A stretch of DNA of 48,811 nucleotides from Bacteroidota bacterium (lineage in GTDB: Bacteria > Bacteroidota > Bacteroidia > Flavobacteriales > Flavobacteriaceae), in assembly GCA_021793375.1 (NCBI GenBank), contig JAJYSY010000013.1, forward strand, positions 1-48,811, in the 5' to 3' direction. The translations under genes were made by a program, and so were the position numbers. Each line of letters begins with the position of its first letter. Within the stretch, counting starts at the first letter, position 1. This document shows, one piece after another, positions 8,393-17,679 of this stretch. Below the pieces are notes generated by a model. It searched no databases, had not been told where the DNA came from, and saw nothing but the letters and a program-made list of their open reading frames with translations.

Positions 8393-9389
8393 AATTGATT
8401 TTAATCATCGACAGTCCGCACATTGCGAAAATGGAGTGGCTGCCAACATCATAAAATATAACGGAATTGATATCACAGAACCCTTAGTATTTGGAATGGG
8501 TTCAGGATTATTTTTTGTTTATATCCCATTTTTAAGAGTAAATCAAGCTCCGGCAATTAGTTATCGACCTATGCCGGGATCTATTTTTGCCCGAACCTCC
8601 AAAAAATTAAATGTAAAAATCAAAAGAAAACGTTTTAAAAGTATTGAAAAATCTTTTAAAGCTTTAGATGAAAATTTAGAAAAAGGAATTCCCACAGGTT
8701 TACAAGTAGGCGTTTATCATTTGCCGTATTTGCCCGATGAGTATAGATTTCATTTTAATGCACACAATATTTTGGTGTATGGAAAAGAAGGAGAAGATTA
8801 TTTAATCAGTGATCCTACAATGGAAACTCCTTCAAAAATCAGTAAAAATCAATTGGCAAAAGCGCGTTTCACCAAAGGGGTTTTTGCACCAAAAGGGCAT
8901 ATGTATTATCCGGTTAGCATGCCACTTGAAAAAGACGTTAATTTTGAAAAAGCCATCCTAAGCGGAGTCAAAAAAACTACAAGAGATATGTTGGCTCCTC
9001 CTTATTTTGTGGGTGTAAACGGAATTGAATTTGTGGCAAAAAGAATTTTAAAATGGCGTAAAAAAGAAGGCGCCAAAAGAACCAATCATTATTTGATGCA
9101 AATTATCAGAATGCAAGAAGAAATCGGAACCGGAGGAGGAGGTTTTAGATTTATTTATGCTGCATTTTTACAACAAGCTTCAGAGATTTTAAATAAACCT
9201 GAATGGTTTGAATTTTCTCATGAATTAACAGCAATCGGAGACCAATGGAGAGATTTTGCTTTACAATCTGCCAGAATTGCCAAAAATAGAAATAAAGAAG
9301 AAGATGCTTATCATGAAATTTCTGCCACCTTATCAGAAATTGCAAAAAAAGAAAGAGCTTTTTTCAAAAACTTAAAGAAAACGCTTTAA
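8385..9389 (+). CDS. BtrH N-terminal-domain protein, candidate Cys-dependent acyltransferase
   Basis: 334 residues. The N-terminus FNHRQSAHCENGV (6-18) with C14, then H127 in FNAHNILVYG and D143 in LISDPT, gives the Cys-His-Asp layout of the BtrH_N family. A C-terminal helical part (about 185-334) fits the associated DUF4872. BtrH itself transfers an aminoacyl side chain from an ACP to ribostamycin in butirosin synthesis. By analogy this protein could move the finished aryl-polyene acyl group from ACP to the dialkylresorcinol hydroxyl, forming the flexirubin ester. That assignment is inference. No signal peptide is seen, so it would act in the cytosol, ahead of the ABC exporter encoded directly downstream. 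Confidence 0.75.
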   Translation: MNKIDFNHRQSAHCENGVAANIIKYNGIDITEPLVFGMGSGLFFVYIPFLRVNQAPAISYRPMPGSIFARTSKKLNVKIKRKRFKSIEKSFKALDENLEKGIPTGLQVGVYHLPYLPDEYRFHFNAHNILVYGKEGEDYLISDPTMETPSKISKNQLAKARFTKGVFAPKGHMYYPVSMPLEKDVNFEKAILSGVKKTTRDMLAPPYFVGVNGIEFVAKRILKWRKKEGAKRTNHYLMQIIRMQEEIGTGGGGFRFIYAAFLQQASEILNKPEWFEFSHELTAIGDQWRDFALQSARIAKNRNKEEDAYHEISATLSEIAKKERAFFKNLKKTL

Positions 9390-9398
9390 ACCCATAAG

Positions 9399-10154
9399 AT
9401 GGAAATCAGTATTCACATCAAAAACCTTGATTTACAATACAAAGGTGCAGATTTTAAAGCTATTGACAAGCTGAATTTAAAAGTGCACAAAGCAGAAGTT
9501 TTTGGACTTTTAGGACCAAACGGAGCCGGAAAAACTTCTTTGATTTCTATTTTAACAGGATTGATTAAACCCAATAAAGGAGAAATTTCAATTGAAGGTT
9601 TTTCATTGCAAAAAAATCTTGAAAAAATCAAAACTTTGATTGGAGTGGTTCCACAAGAATATGCTTTATATCCAAAACTGACAGCAAAACAAAATTTGAT
9701 GTTTTTTGGAAGCATGTATGGAATTCCAAAAAATCAACTGAAAAATAGAGTTGAAGAAGGTTTACAAGAAATGAGATTAACAGATTTTGCCGATAAAAAA
9801 ATAGAAACTTTCTCCGGTGGAATGAAAAGAAGAATTAATCTTTTAGCCGGAATTTTACATCAACCAAAAGTTGTTTTCCTTGATGAACCCACTGTTGGCG
9901 TAGATGTACATTCGCGAAGATATATCATCGATTATTTAAAAAAACTCAATCAACAACAAAAAACCACTATTATTTATACTTCTCATCTGTTGAGTGAAGC
10001 ACAAGAATTTTGCACAAAAGTAGCCATTATTGAAAGCGGAAAAATTCAGATTCAAGGAAAAACAAAAGAAATTTTAATGCAAGACGGCAGAATAAAATCC
10101 TTAGAAGAAATTTTTATAGAAAACACCGGAAAACACCATTTATTCAATGTTTAA
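9399..10154 (+). CDS. ABC transporter ATP-binding protein
   Basis: 251 residues. Walker A GPNGAGKTS (about 39-47), signature SGGMKRR (about 139-145), Walker B VVFLDEPTVGVD and a switch-region His in TSHLLSE are all intact. It is of the DrrA/CcmA type that pairs with ABC-2 permeases to export lipids, drugs or glycans. Its end overlaps the permease start by 8 bases. In this setting it most plausibly exports the pigment or a precursor across the inner membrane. Confidence 0.9.
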   Translation: MEISIHIKNLDLQYKGADFKAIDKLNLKVHKAEVFGLLGPNGAGKTSLISILTGLIKPNKGEISIEGFSLQKNLEKIKTLIGVVPQEYALYPKLTAKQNLMFFGSMYGIPKNQLKNRVEEGLQEMRLTDFADKKIETFSGGMKRRINLLAGILHQPKVVFLDEPTVGVDVHSRRYIIDYLKKLNQQQKTTIIYTSHLLSEAQEFCTKVAIIESGKIQIQGKTKEILMQDGRIKSLEEIFIENTGKHHLFNV

Positions 10155-11421
10155 AATCTATCATGCTATTTTAAAAGAACTCAAACTCATACAAAGTGAT
10201 TTGTTGGGTTTTGCATTGATATTCTTGATGCCGCTGATATTGATTATCACTGTTACTTTTATTCAAGATAGCATAGAAAACAATGAAAACAGATCTTTTC
10301 CAATTTTATTGATTAATAAAGATGAAGGCAAAGTTTCTCAATCTATTATCAAAGATTTAGAAGAAGAAGGAATTTTTAAAATGATAAGTGAAATAGAAGG
10401 AAAAAAAATTGAAGAATCTTTAGGGAAAAAATTAATCAGAGAAGGAAAAGAACAGATTTTATTAATAGTTCCGGAAGATTTTTCAGCTTATCTTCAAGAA
10501 AAAACTGATCAACGTGTTACAGAATTATTAGAAAGAGTAGAAGGAGAAAAGGAAGGAAAAACAACAAATCTCACTTCAGAAAACATAGAAATTGAAAAAG
10601 AAATAGAAATATTTTTTGATCCCGCTTTGCAAAGCAATATTAAAAACAGCATTAAAAACGCTTTTGATAAAGTAATTTCAGAAATGGAAACAAAAGCGAT
10701 TTATGAAACATTTGAAAAAGAGTTTGACGCGGATTTCAGTTTTGTAAAAGATGCTGATCTTGTAGCATTTAAAGAGCGTTCTGTAAATCTTGATCAAGAT
10801 AAAATTCCACCAAATGCTGTACAGCACAACCTTCCGGCTTGGGCTTTATTTGCCATATTTTTTATTGTAATTCCACTTTCCATCAATATTGTAAAAGAAA
10901 AAAACAGCGGAACAGCAGTGCGTTTAAAAACTTTGCCTGTATCCTCTTCTTTTTTGATAATCAGTAAAGTTATGGTGTATTTATTGGTTTGTATGATCCA
11001 ATTTTATCTAATGCTTTTATTGAGTGTTTATATTTTTCCATTGCTCGGACTTCCGGCTTTAGCTGTAGAAGGAAAACTTTTTCAGCTTAGTATAATTGCA
11101 TTTTTTGCAGCTTTGGCCGCCATAGGATTTGGAGTTTTAATCGGAACTTTTGCCAAAACTCATGAACAAGCAGCTCCTTTTGGAGCTTCTTCTATTATAA
11201 TTTTAGCAGCAATCGGAGGAATTTGGTTTCCTACTTTTGCTATGCCGAAAATCATGCAAGTCATCGCAAAAGCTTCTCCGATGAATTGGGCGTTAGAAGG
11301 ATTTTATAATGTTTTGTTAAGAGATGCAGGATTTTTTAGTTTTGCTCCTTATTTATTGTTGCTATTCCTATTTTTTAGTTTGACTTTAGGAATTGCTTTA
11401 TTCAGCAAAACTAAAATTTAA
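10147..11421 (+). CDS. ABC-2 type transporter permease
   Basis: 424 residues. One N-terminal membrane helix (about 20-40), a long extracytoplasmic region to about 225, then five or so C-terminal helices, beginning with WALFAIFFIVIPLSI: the layout of the ABC2_membrane_3 (YhaP/DrrB-like) group. It forms a pair with the ATPase immediately upstream (8-base overlap). Last gene of the first plus-strand block; a 129-base gap with a promoter-like box follows. Confidence 0.88.
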   Translation: MFKIYHAILKELKLIQSDLLGFALIFLMPLILIITVTFIQDSIENNENRSFPILLINKDEGKVSQSIIKDLEEEGIFKMISEIEGKKIEESLGKKLIREGKEQILLIVPEDFSAYLQEKTDQRVTELLERVEGEKEGKTTNLTSENIEIEKEIEIFFDPALQSNIKNSIKNAFDKVISEMETKAIYETFEKEFDADFSFVKDADLVAFKERSVNLDQDKIPPNAVQHNLPAWALFAIFFIVIPLSINIVKEKNSGTAVRLKTLPVSSSFLIISKVMVYLLVCMIQFYLMLLLSVYIFPLLGLPALAVEGKLFQLSIIAFFAALAAIGFGVLIGTFAKTHEQAAPFGASSIIILAAIGGIWFPTFAMPKIMQVIAKASPMNWALEGFYNVLLRDAGFFSFAPYLLLLFLFFSLTLGIALFSKTKI

Positions 11422-11505
11422 ACCATAATTCTTTAATCAAAAATGTTTTTATAAAAACTTGTTTTTGCTTTAAGTTAAATTATCAAAAACATCAAAATTT
11501 ATAAG

Positions 11506-11513
11506 TATGTTTG
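11506..11513 (+). promoter_or_regulatory. Candidate promoter -7 box (TATGTTTG) for the ketosynthase operon
   Basis: TATGTTTG fits TAnnTTTG and lies 37 bases before the ATG at 11551, in the gap that separates the ABC exporter from the ketosynthase genes. No clean TTTG was found 19-21 bases upstream. I see no intrinsic terminator in the gap, so read-through from upstream is possible too. Confidence 0.4.
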
Positions 11514-11550
11514 CATACCTAAAAATGCAGTTGTTTTCTTTGTCAGAAAT

Positions 11551-12000
11551 ATGAAACAAAATTTAAAACGTTATAAAATAATTCCTCATCTCAGTAAAAT
11601 ATATTCTGATCGGGTGATGTTTAATGATGCAGATCCGTTGGGAATTGTTTGGCATGGAAATTATATTGCTTATTTTGAAAGAGCCAGAGAAGCTTTTGGC
11701 AGAGAAAACGGAATGTCTTATTTAAAAATCAAAGAAAATGAATTTTCCACTCCTATTGTCAACATCAATTGTGATTATAAAAAACCTTTAAAATATGGAG
11801 ATACTTTCACAGTAAAAATTCATCTTTTAAATAATAATTCAGCAAAAATTATTCATTTATATGAAATTTATAATCAAAAAGAAGAATTGATTTGCACCGG
11901 AGAAAGCACGCAAGCTTTTGTAAACTTAAAAGGAGAAATGTCTTTATATACTCCCAAGTTTTATGAACAATGGAAAGAAAAAGTAAACTTTAATTCATGA
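11551..12000 (+). CDS. YbgC/4HBT-type acyl thioesterase
   Basis: 149 residues. The segment FNDADPLGIVWHGNYIAYFE (24-43) is the 4-hydroxybenzoyl-CoA thioesterase family signature, with D28, the G-x-V-W-H-x-N-Y core and E43. These hot-dog enzymes hydrolyse acyl-CoA or acyl-ACP thioesters. APE and flexirubin clusters usually carry one; it may release or proofread the polyene chain. First gene of a tightly packed operon, its stop overlapping the next ATG by 4 bases. Confidence 0.85.
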   Translation: MKQNLKRYKIIPHLSKIYSDRVMFNDADPLGIVWHGNYIAYFERAREAFGRENGMSYLKIKENEFSTPIVNINCDYKKPLKYGDTFTVKIHLLNNNSAKIIHLYEIYNQKEELICTGESTQAFVNLKGEMSLYTPKFYEQWKEKVNFNS

Positions 12001-13154
12001 ATACCATAAAAAGCGAAGCCGTTTTTTTTGCAGAAGGGGAGTGCATCACACCTTTAGGATGGACTTTGCAAAAAAATATTGAAAATCTAAAAGCTGATAA
12101 AAGTGCAATTACTGAAGTAAAGGATAAAAACTTTGCTGAAAATCCTTTTTATGGCGCAGTTTTAAACAAAGAAAAACTGAACCAAAAGTTTGAAAATTTA
12201 GCTTATCAAGAAGAATTTTCTACTTTAGAAAAGATGATTTTATTAGCTTCAGAAAATATAAAAAACACTTATGAAAACGCTTTAAAAGATAAATGCGGAT
12301 TAATTATTTCCAGCACAAAAGGAAACATCACAGCTTTAGAAAACGAAGATATTTCAGCTTATTTTTTATCTAATCTTGCTCAAAAAATTGGAAAAGCTTT
12401 AAAGATAAAATCCCAACCAATTGTGTTATCAAATGCTTGTGTTTCAGGAATTATGGCGATTTCTGTAGCAAAAAGATTAATTCAATCCGGAGCGTATAAT
12501 CATTTTATTGTAATTGGCGCAGATTTGTTTTCCAAATTTGTTTTTTCAGGATTTCAATCTTTTCAAGCCATCAGCAAAAAACCTTGTAAACCTTATGATA
12601 AATCCAGAGATGGCATCACTTTAGGAGAAGCGGCAGCTGTGGCTTTTATTACAAAAGACAAAGAAAAAATAAAAAATAAAACCTATTTTGAAATCATTGG
12701 AGACAGCTCCATCAATGATGCCAATCATATTTCAGGACCTTCCAGAACAGGAGAAGGATTATTTCAAAGTATAGAAAACGCTAAAAAAGAAGCTGATATT
12801 TCTGCAGAAAAAGTAGCTTGTATTTCTTCTCACGGAACAGCAACTTTATATAATGATGAAATGGAAGCCCAAGCTTTTACGCGAGCAAAACTTCAAGAAA
12901 AACCGGTATTTAGTTTAAAAGGAAGATTTGGACACACTTTGGGAGCAGCAGGATTATTAGAAACAGTAATTACTTTAAAATTTGCTGAAGAAAATCTTAT
13001 TCCGCCTTCTTTTAATTATGAAAAACACGGTTTGACTTTACCTTTAAATATATCTTCAACATTTCAAGAAAAAGAAATGGATATTATTTTAAAAACAGCT
13101 TCCGGTTTTGGAGGATCCAACACTGCCGTTTTATTTAAAAAACACCATTCATGA
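11997..13154 (+). CDS. Beta-ketoacyl-ACP synthase (KAS I/II type), complete active site
   Basis: 385 residues, with C148 in SNACVSG, H279 in SSHGTAT and H313 in FGHTLGAAG. All three catalytic residues are present, so this is an active condensing enzyme. It is somewhat short at the N-terminus and lacks the usual glycine-rich VVITGxG opening, as seen for the ApeR/FabB-like ketosynthases of aryl-polyene clusters. It overlaps both neighbours by 4 bases, and the following gene is a half-size KS-like protein, possibly its partner. Likely role: chain elongation in aryl-polyene or DAR precursor synthesis. Confidence 0.85.
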   Translation: MNTIKSEAVFFAEGECITPLGWTLQKNIENLKADKSAITEVKDKNFAENPFYGAVLNKEKLNQKFENLAYQEEFSTLEKMILLASENIKNTYENALKDKCGLIISSTKGNITALENEDISAYFLSNLAQKIGKALKIKSQPIVLSNACVSGIMAISVAKRLIQSGAYNHFIVIGADLFSKFVFSGFQSFQAISKKPCKPYDKSRDGITLGEAAAVAFITKDKEKIKNKTYFEIIGDSSINDANHISGPSRTGEGLFQSIENAKKEADISAEKVACISSHGTATLYNDEMEAQAFTRAKLQEKPVFSLKGRFGHTLGAAGLLETVITLKFAEENLIPPSFNYEKHGLTLPLNISSTFQEKEMDIILKTASGFGGSNTAVLFKKHHS

Positions 13155-13741
13155 AAAGTGAAATCACCCATTATTGTCAAATAAAAAACGGAAAAGTAAT
13201 CTTTGATGAAAATTTACTTTATGAAGATAAAGAAGTTGATTTTCAGAAATTTATAAAGAATGCTTATCAATTTTTTGAATTGGATTATCGCAAGTTTTAT
13301 AAAATGGATCCTTTGTGTAAATTAGCAGTAATGAATAGCAGTGTTTTAATTGCTAATTTAACAGAAAAATTAGATCCGAAAACCGCATTGTTATTAACCA
13401 ACAAATCCGCTTGTGTGGATATAGATTTAAAACATCAAAAATCTATAACAGAAGGTTTTGCAAGACCGGCAGATTTTGTTTACACCTTGCCCAATATCAG
13501 CTTGGGAGAAATAAGTATTAAGAATAAATTAAGAAGTGAGAATTCTTTTTTTATCTTTGAAACTTTTAATCCAGAGTTTTTAATTACTTATACCCAACAA
13601 TTAATACAAACCAAAAAAGCAAATGCAGTTTTAGCCGGTTGGGTAGAAATTGCAGAAAATGATTACAACGCATTATTATTTTTAGTAGAAAAAAAGAAAG
13701 GGATCGCTTTAAAAAAAGAGAATTTATTAAACTTGATTTGA
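13151..13741 (+). CDS. Half-size ketosynthase-like protein (ApeC/Ketoacyl-synt_2-like), no catalytic residues
   Basis: 196 residues. The region about 50-125 follows the N-terminal thiolase-fold half of ketosynthases: a helix with KLAVMNSSVLIA, LLLTNKSACVDIDL, then FVYTLPNISLGEISIKNKL, equivalent to the part before the active site. At the nucleophile position the sequence reads ENSFFIFE with no Cys, and the C-terminal His motifs are absent because the protein ends. Similar small proteins (Pfam Ketoacyl-synt_2) accompany aryl-polyene ketosynthases. Probable structural partner or specificity factor, not an enzyme. Overlaps the preceding ketosynthase by 4 bases and precedes the ACP by 7. Confidence 0.65.
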   Translation: MKSEITHYCQIKNGKVIFDENLLYEDKEVDFQKFIKNAYQFFELDYRKFYKMDPLCKLAVMNSSVLIANLTEKLDPKTALLLTNKSACVDIDLKHQKSITEGFARPADFVYTLPNISLGEISIKNKLRSENSFFIFETFNPEFLITYTQQLIQTKKANAVLAGWVEIAENDYNALLFLVEKKKGIALKKENLLNLI

Positions 13742-13748
13742 TACAAAA

Positions 13749-14006
13749 ATGGAAAACTTAAAAAAAGAACTTAAAGAAAAAATCATAGAAGCTTTAAACT
13801 TAGAAGATTTGACTCCTGAAGATATTAAAGATGATGAACTTTTATTTGGAGAAGGTTTAGAGTTGGATTCTATAGATGCTTTAGAGCTGATTATCATCCT
13901 TGACAAAGATTATGGAATCAAATTAGATGATCCTAAAAAAGGAAAAAAGATATTTGAATCCATAGAAACCATGGCGAATTATATCAATGAAAATCGATCA
14001 AAATAA
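13749..14006 (+). CDS. Acyl carrier protein
   Basis: 85 residues, acidic and helical, with the phosphopantetheine attachment motif LELDSIDALEL and S41. It carries the growing acyl chain for the ketosynthases on either side. It lies 3 bases ahead of the ketosynthase at 14010. A second, dissimilar ACP sits at 37440, suggesting separate carriers for separate steps. Confidence 0.92.
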   Translation: MENLKKELKEKIIEALNLEDLTPEDIKDDELLFGEGLELDSIDALELIIILDKDYGIKLDDPKKGKKIFESIETMANYINENRSK

Positions 14007-14009
14007 TTC

Positions 14010-15209
14010 ATGAAGACCAAAATTGCCATAACCGGAATGGGAATTATTTCTGCAATTGGAAATAATGTTGCAGAAAATTTAAAGTCTTTAGAAGCTAAAA
14101 AACATGGAATTTCTCGAATAGAAAACATCGATACAAAGCTAAAAGATGAAATTTTTGTCGGAGAAATCAAACGTAAAAATCAAGCCCTCAGAGAAGAATT
14201 AAATCTTTCAAAAGAAGATAATTTTTCGAGAACTTCCATGTTGAGTTTAATCGCTGCAAAAGAAGCGATAAAAGATGCAGAGCTTAATCTTGATGAAAAT
14301 TCTTCCATAGGATTTATCAACGGAACCACCGTTGGAGGGATGGATATTATTGAAAAATATTATAATGATTTTTATGATAAAGAAGAAAATCGTCATTATA
14401 TCCATATTCAAGATGCCGGAAGCAACACCAATCTCATCGCTGAACATTTAGGGATTAATCAGTTGGTAACCACTATAAACACTGCTTGTTCTTCTGCTGC
14501 AAATGCAATTATTTTTGGCGCAAGATTACTTCAAAGCGGACGTTTAGAAAAAGTAATTGTGGGCGGAGCAGATGCACTTTGTAAATTCACCATCAACGGA
14601 TTTAACACTTTGATGATTCTTTCTGACGAACATAACAAACCTTTTGACGAAAACAGAAAAGGTTTAAATTTAGGGGAAGGAGCAGCTTACTTAGTTTTAG
14701 AAACTGAAAAATCTGCTTTGGCGAGAAATAAAAAACCCATAGCATTTTTGGAAGGTTTTGCCAATGCAAATGATGCTTATCACCAAACGGCAACTTCTGC
14801 AGAAGGAAAAGGAGCTTTTTTAGCAATGAAAGAAGCTTTAAAAATGGCAGAAATTTCTCCTTCTACAGTAGATTATATCAATGCTCACGGAACAGCAACA
14901 GAAAATAATGACATCACAGAAGGAAGAGCTTTACAAAGATTATTTCAAGATAAAACTCCGGAATTTAGTTCTACAAAACCCTTCACCGGACACACTTTGG
15001 CAGCAGCAGCTTCAGTGGAAGCTGTTTTTAGTATTTTAGCTTTACAAGAACAAAAAATTTGGCCGGGATTAAATTTCACAAAAAAAATAAAAGAGTTAAA
15101 TTTAATTCCACAGCAAGAAGTAAAAACCCAAAAAATAGAAAAAGTATTATCTAATTCTTTTGGGTTCGGAGGGAATTGTTCCAGTTTGATTTTTAGTCGT
15201 TCACATTAA
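14010..15209 (+). CDS. Beta-ketoacyl-ACP synthase II-type (KS-alpha), complete active site
   Basis: 399 residues opening with IAITGMGIISAIG, with C160 in NTACSSA, H293 in NAHGTAT and H328 in TGHTLAAAA. It is a canonical KAS II-type enzyme. It is followed after 13 bases by a KS homologue that lost all catalytic residues, the arrangement of a KS-alpha/chain-length-factor pair as in type II polyketide synthases and in ApeO-ApeC of aryl-polyene synthesis. It probably builds the polyene chain by iterative condensation on ACP. Confidence 0.9.
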   Translation: MKTKIAITGMGIISAIGNNVAENLKSLEAKKHGISRIENIDTKLKDEIFVGEIKRKNQALREELNLSKEDNFSRTSMLSLIAAKEAIKDAELNLDENSSIGFINGTTVGGMDIIEKYYNDFYDKEENRHYIHIQDAGSNTNLIAEHLGINQLVTTINTACSSAANAIIFGARLLQSGRLEKVIVGGADALCKFTINGFNTLMILSDEHNKPFDENRKGLNLGEGAAYLVLETEKSALARNKKPIAFLEGFANANDAYHQTATSAEGKGAFLAMKEALKMAEISPSTVDYINAHGTATENNDITEGRALQRLFQDKTPEFSSTKPFTGHTLAAAASVEAVFSILALQEQKIWPGLNFTKKIKELNLIPQQEVKTQKIEKVLSNSFGFGGNCSSLIFSRSH

Positions 15210-15222
15210 AAATTTCCAAAAA

Positions 15223-16302
15223 ATGAATACAAAAAAATGTTTTATAAACGGAATGGGTTGCATTTCTGCACAGCCTACTTTTGAAAATTCTTTTTTGGAA
15301 AATCCCCAAATCCCAACAAATGTAGTTGATTTTGAGGTGGTTAAGCCCAATTACAAAGAATTTATTTCAGCTTCAGCTTTAAGAAGAATGAAATCCGGAA
15401 TTAAAAACGCCGTGGTTGCTTCTTCTTTGGCCATAAAAGATGCGGCAATACATCCGGAAAAAATTGAAGCCATCATTACCGGAACAGCTTTTGGCGGAAG
15501 ACAATATTCTGATGAGTTTTTAAAAAGATTAGTAGATTATGATGAAGAATATTTATCGCCCACTCCTTTTATTCAATCTACGCACAACACGGTGGGCGGA
15601 CAAATTGCTCTCAACTTAAACAACCACGCTTACAATGTAACTTATGTCAACTCCGCAGCAGCTTTTTCCTCTGCTTTATTAGATGCTTTGCTGTATATCA
15701 ATACCGCTCAAAAATCTAACATTTTAGTTGGTGGAGTAGATGAATTATCTAAAAAAAGTATTGAAAGATATAGACTGGTCGATCATTATAAATTAGAAAA
15801 AGACAAGAATTTTGATATTTTAAAAACTTCTTCCACAGGATGTTTTCCGGGAGAAGGAGCAGGTTTTTTTATGTTGAGCAAAAATCAACAAGAAAACTCT
15901 TATGCAGAATTGGTGGATGTTCAAATGAAAAATGATTTGAAAGTAGAAGATTTAAATCAGTTTGTTTCTTCTTTTTTGAGTTATAATGAATTGAGTATTA
16001 AGGATGTAGATGTTTTATTGTTAGGAAATAATGGAGATGAAAACTTCGATTATTATTATGAAAAAATAGAAAATATTTTTACCACTTCAGAAAATATTTA
16101 TTACAAACATCTTTTCGGAGATTTTCCAACTTCATCGGCAATTGCATTTTGGATTGCTGCCAAGATTTTAAAAGATCAGCATATTCCTGAAGTTTTATAT
16201 AAAACAGCAGAAAAATCTCAACAAAAAACTTATAAAAATATATTGTTATACAACCAGTACAGAGGAAAAGATCATAGTTTAATTTTGTTGAAAAATGTCT
16301 AA
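15223..16302 (+). CDS. Chain-length-factor-like inactive ketosynthase
   Basis: 359 residues, clearly KS-fold (FINGMGCISA at 7-16; GGVDELSKKSIERY; FPGEGAGFFML). The Cys position reads VNSAAAFSSAL (142-152), so Cys is replaced by Ala. The HGTxT region reads LLGNNGDE and the second His region reads LFGDFPTSSA, so both His are also replaced. All three losses together with the neighbouring active KS-alpha argue for a chain-length factor that forms a heterodimer and shapes the polyene-length cavity. It overlaps the next gene by 8 bases. Confidence 0.82.
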   Translation: MNTKKCFINGMGCISAQPTFENSFLENPQIPTNVVDFEVVKPNYKEFISASALRRMKSGIKNAVVASSLAIKDAAIHPEKIEAIITGTAFGGRQYSDEFLKRLVDYDEEYLSPTPFIQSTHNTVGGQIALNLNNHAYNVTYVNSAAAFSSALLDALLYINTAQKSNILVGGVDELSKKSIERYRLVDHYKLEKDKNFDILKTSSTGCFPGEGAGFFMLSKNQQENSYAELVDVQMKNDLKVEDLNQFVSSFLSYNELSIKDVDVLLLGNNGDENFDYYYEKIENIFTTSENIYYKHLFGDFPTSSAIAFWIAAKILKDQHIPEVLYKTAEKSQQKTYKNILLYNQYRGKDHSLILLKNV

Positions 16303-17059
16303 GCATCAAATCATAAGCTGTATTTTTATAGCTTTTACACTGATTTATGGAATAGGTTTTTTCTTGTGGAATTGGTCTTTTATCTTATATTTTTTCGTTT
16401 TTATTATTTGGTTGATTTTAACGATTTATGGATCTTTTCAAATCAGGTTTAATTATCATTTAAAAGCGATAACAAACATAAAAACCACTCAAAAAGTAGT
16501 GGCCATAACATTTGATGACGGTCCTTCTGAATTTACTACAGAAATTTTAAAACTGTTTGAAAATCAACCTCATAAAGCAACTTTCTTTTGTGTAGGAAAA
16601 AATATAAAACAGCATCCGGAGATTTTTAAAAACATTTTAAAACAAGGTCATGACATTGGAAATCATACCTATTCTCATGCTAAAAATATGGGATTTAAAA
16701 ATCCAACAGAAATCATAGCAGAAATAGAAAAAACAAATCAAATTATTGAAAAATACACCGGACAAAAAAACACTTATTTTCGTCCGCCTTTTGGGGTGAC
16801 TAATCCCAGCATCAGAAAAGCTGTTCAACAAACAAAACACAAAGTAATCGGTTGGAATATCCGTTCTTTGGATGCTGTGATTAAAAATGAAGAAAAAATA
16901 TTTCAACGAATTATTAAAAAAATAGCTCCCGGAAGTATTATCTTGCTTCATGATACTTCAGAAAAATCAGTAGAAGTAGTCAAAAAACTTTTAGCTTATC
17001 TGAATAAAGAAAACTACCAAAGTTTGACGATAGAAGAATTTTTAAAATTAGAAAAATGA
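16295..17059 (+). CDS. Membrane-anchored NodB-type polysaccharide deacetylase family protein
   Basis: 254 residues. Two hydrophobic segments cover about 5-48, then a NodB domain with ITFDDGPSE (71-79; D74, D75), GNHTYSHA (122-129; H124, H128 as metal ligands) and RPPFG. Catalysis in this family is metal-dependent de-N- or O-acylation. Residues are intact, so activity is likely and would be on the outer side of the inner membrane. Its coupling to ketosynthase and LolA-like genes by overlaps (8 and 4 bases) suggests a role in maturing or exporting the pigment, or in modifying the envelope around it. Substrate unknown. Confidence 0.8.
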   Translation: MSKHQIISCIFIAFTLIYGIGFFLWNWSFILYFFVFIIWLILTIYGSFQIRFNYHLKAITNIKTTQKVVAITFDDGPSEFTTEILKLFENQPHKATFFCVGKNIKQHPEIFKNILKQGHDIGNHTYSHAKNMGFKNPTEIIAEIEKTNQIIEKYTGQKNTYFRPPFGVTNPSIRKAVQQTKHKVIGWNIRSLDAVIKNEEKIFQRIIKKIAPGSIILLHDTSEKSVEVVKKLLAYLNKENYQSLTIEEFLKLEK

Positions 17060-17679
17060 AAACTTATCTTTTCTTGATATTGAATTTTATTTTTGTGGGG
17101 GTTTTTGCACAAGAAAAAAAATTATCTACTGCAGAAATTGAAGAATTTAAAACTTTTGTGGAAGAGGAAATAGAAAATATTCAAACTATAGACACAGAAT
17201 TTAAACAAGAAAAACATTTGTCTTTTTTAACTTCAAAAATTGAATCAAAAGGAAAAATGTTTGTCAACAAACAAGGTTTTTTAAAATGGGAATATCTCAC
17301 CCCGGAAAAATACAGCATAATTTTTAAGGAAAATTATATTTTTATCAATGATAATGGTAAAAAATCTGAAGTAAATTCCAATCAAGAAATTTTTAAAGAA
17401 CTCAGCGATTTGATTTCCGGAAGTGTAAGCGGAAAATTATTAAATAATCCGAAATTTGACATTTCTTATTTTCAAAAAGAAGAATTTACTTTGGTAAAAT
17501 TAAAACCAATTCAAAAAAGCTTACAAAAATATATTAAACAAGTAGAATTGTATTTTCCTGAAAATGATGCTTCTGTAGATAAAGTGAAATTAATAGAAGC
17601 TTCAAAAGATTATACGATCATCAATTTTATCCATAAAAAAATAAATGTTGAAATCGATTCGCATATTTTTGATTATTAG
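17056..17679 (+). CDS. LolA-like outer-membrane carrier protein
   Basis: 207 residues with a signal peptide ending in VFAQ (about 16-19). The body resembles LolA-type half-barrels: an IDTEFKQEKHLSFL motif (about 49-62), SKGKMFVNKQGFLKWEY (about 69-85) and a later Lys-rich strand pattern. Aryl-polyene clusters often carry a LolA homologue. Working with the lipoprotein encoded next (35-base overlap, different frame), it could ferry a hydrophobic pigment through the periplasm as LolA and LolB do for lipoproteins. Role is inference from context. Confidence 0.75.
   Translation: MKTYLFLILNFIFVGVFAQEKKLSTAEIEEFKTFVEEEIENIQTIDTEFKQEKHLSFLTSKIESKGKMFVNKQGFLKWEYLTPEKYSIIFKENYIFINDNGKKSEVNSNQEIFKELSDLISGSVSGKLLNNPKFDISYFQKEEFTLVKLKPIQKSLQKYIKQVELYFPENDASVDKVKLIEASKDYTIINFIHKKINVEIDSHIFDY

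Noticed and set aside
9413..9715. Minus-strand 100-codon open frame
   Set aside because: Opposite the Walker A region of the ABC ATPase gene; no domain or promoter.
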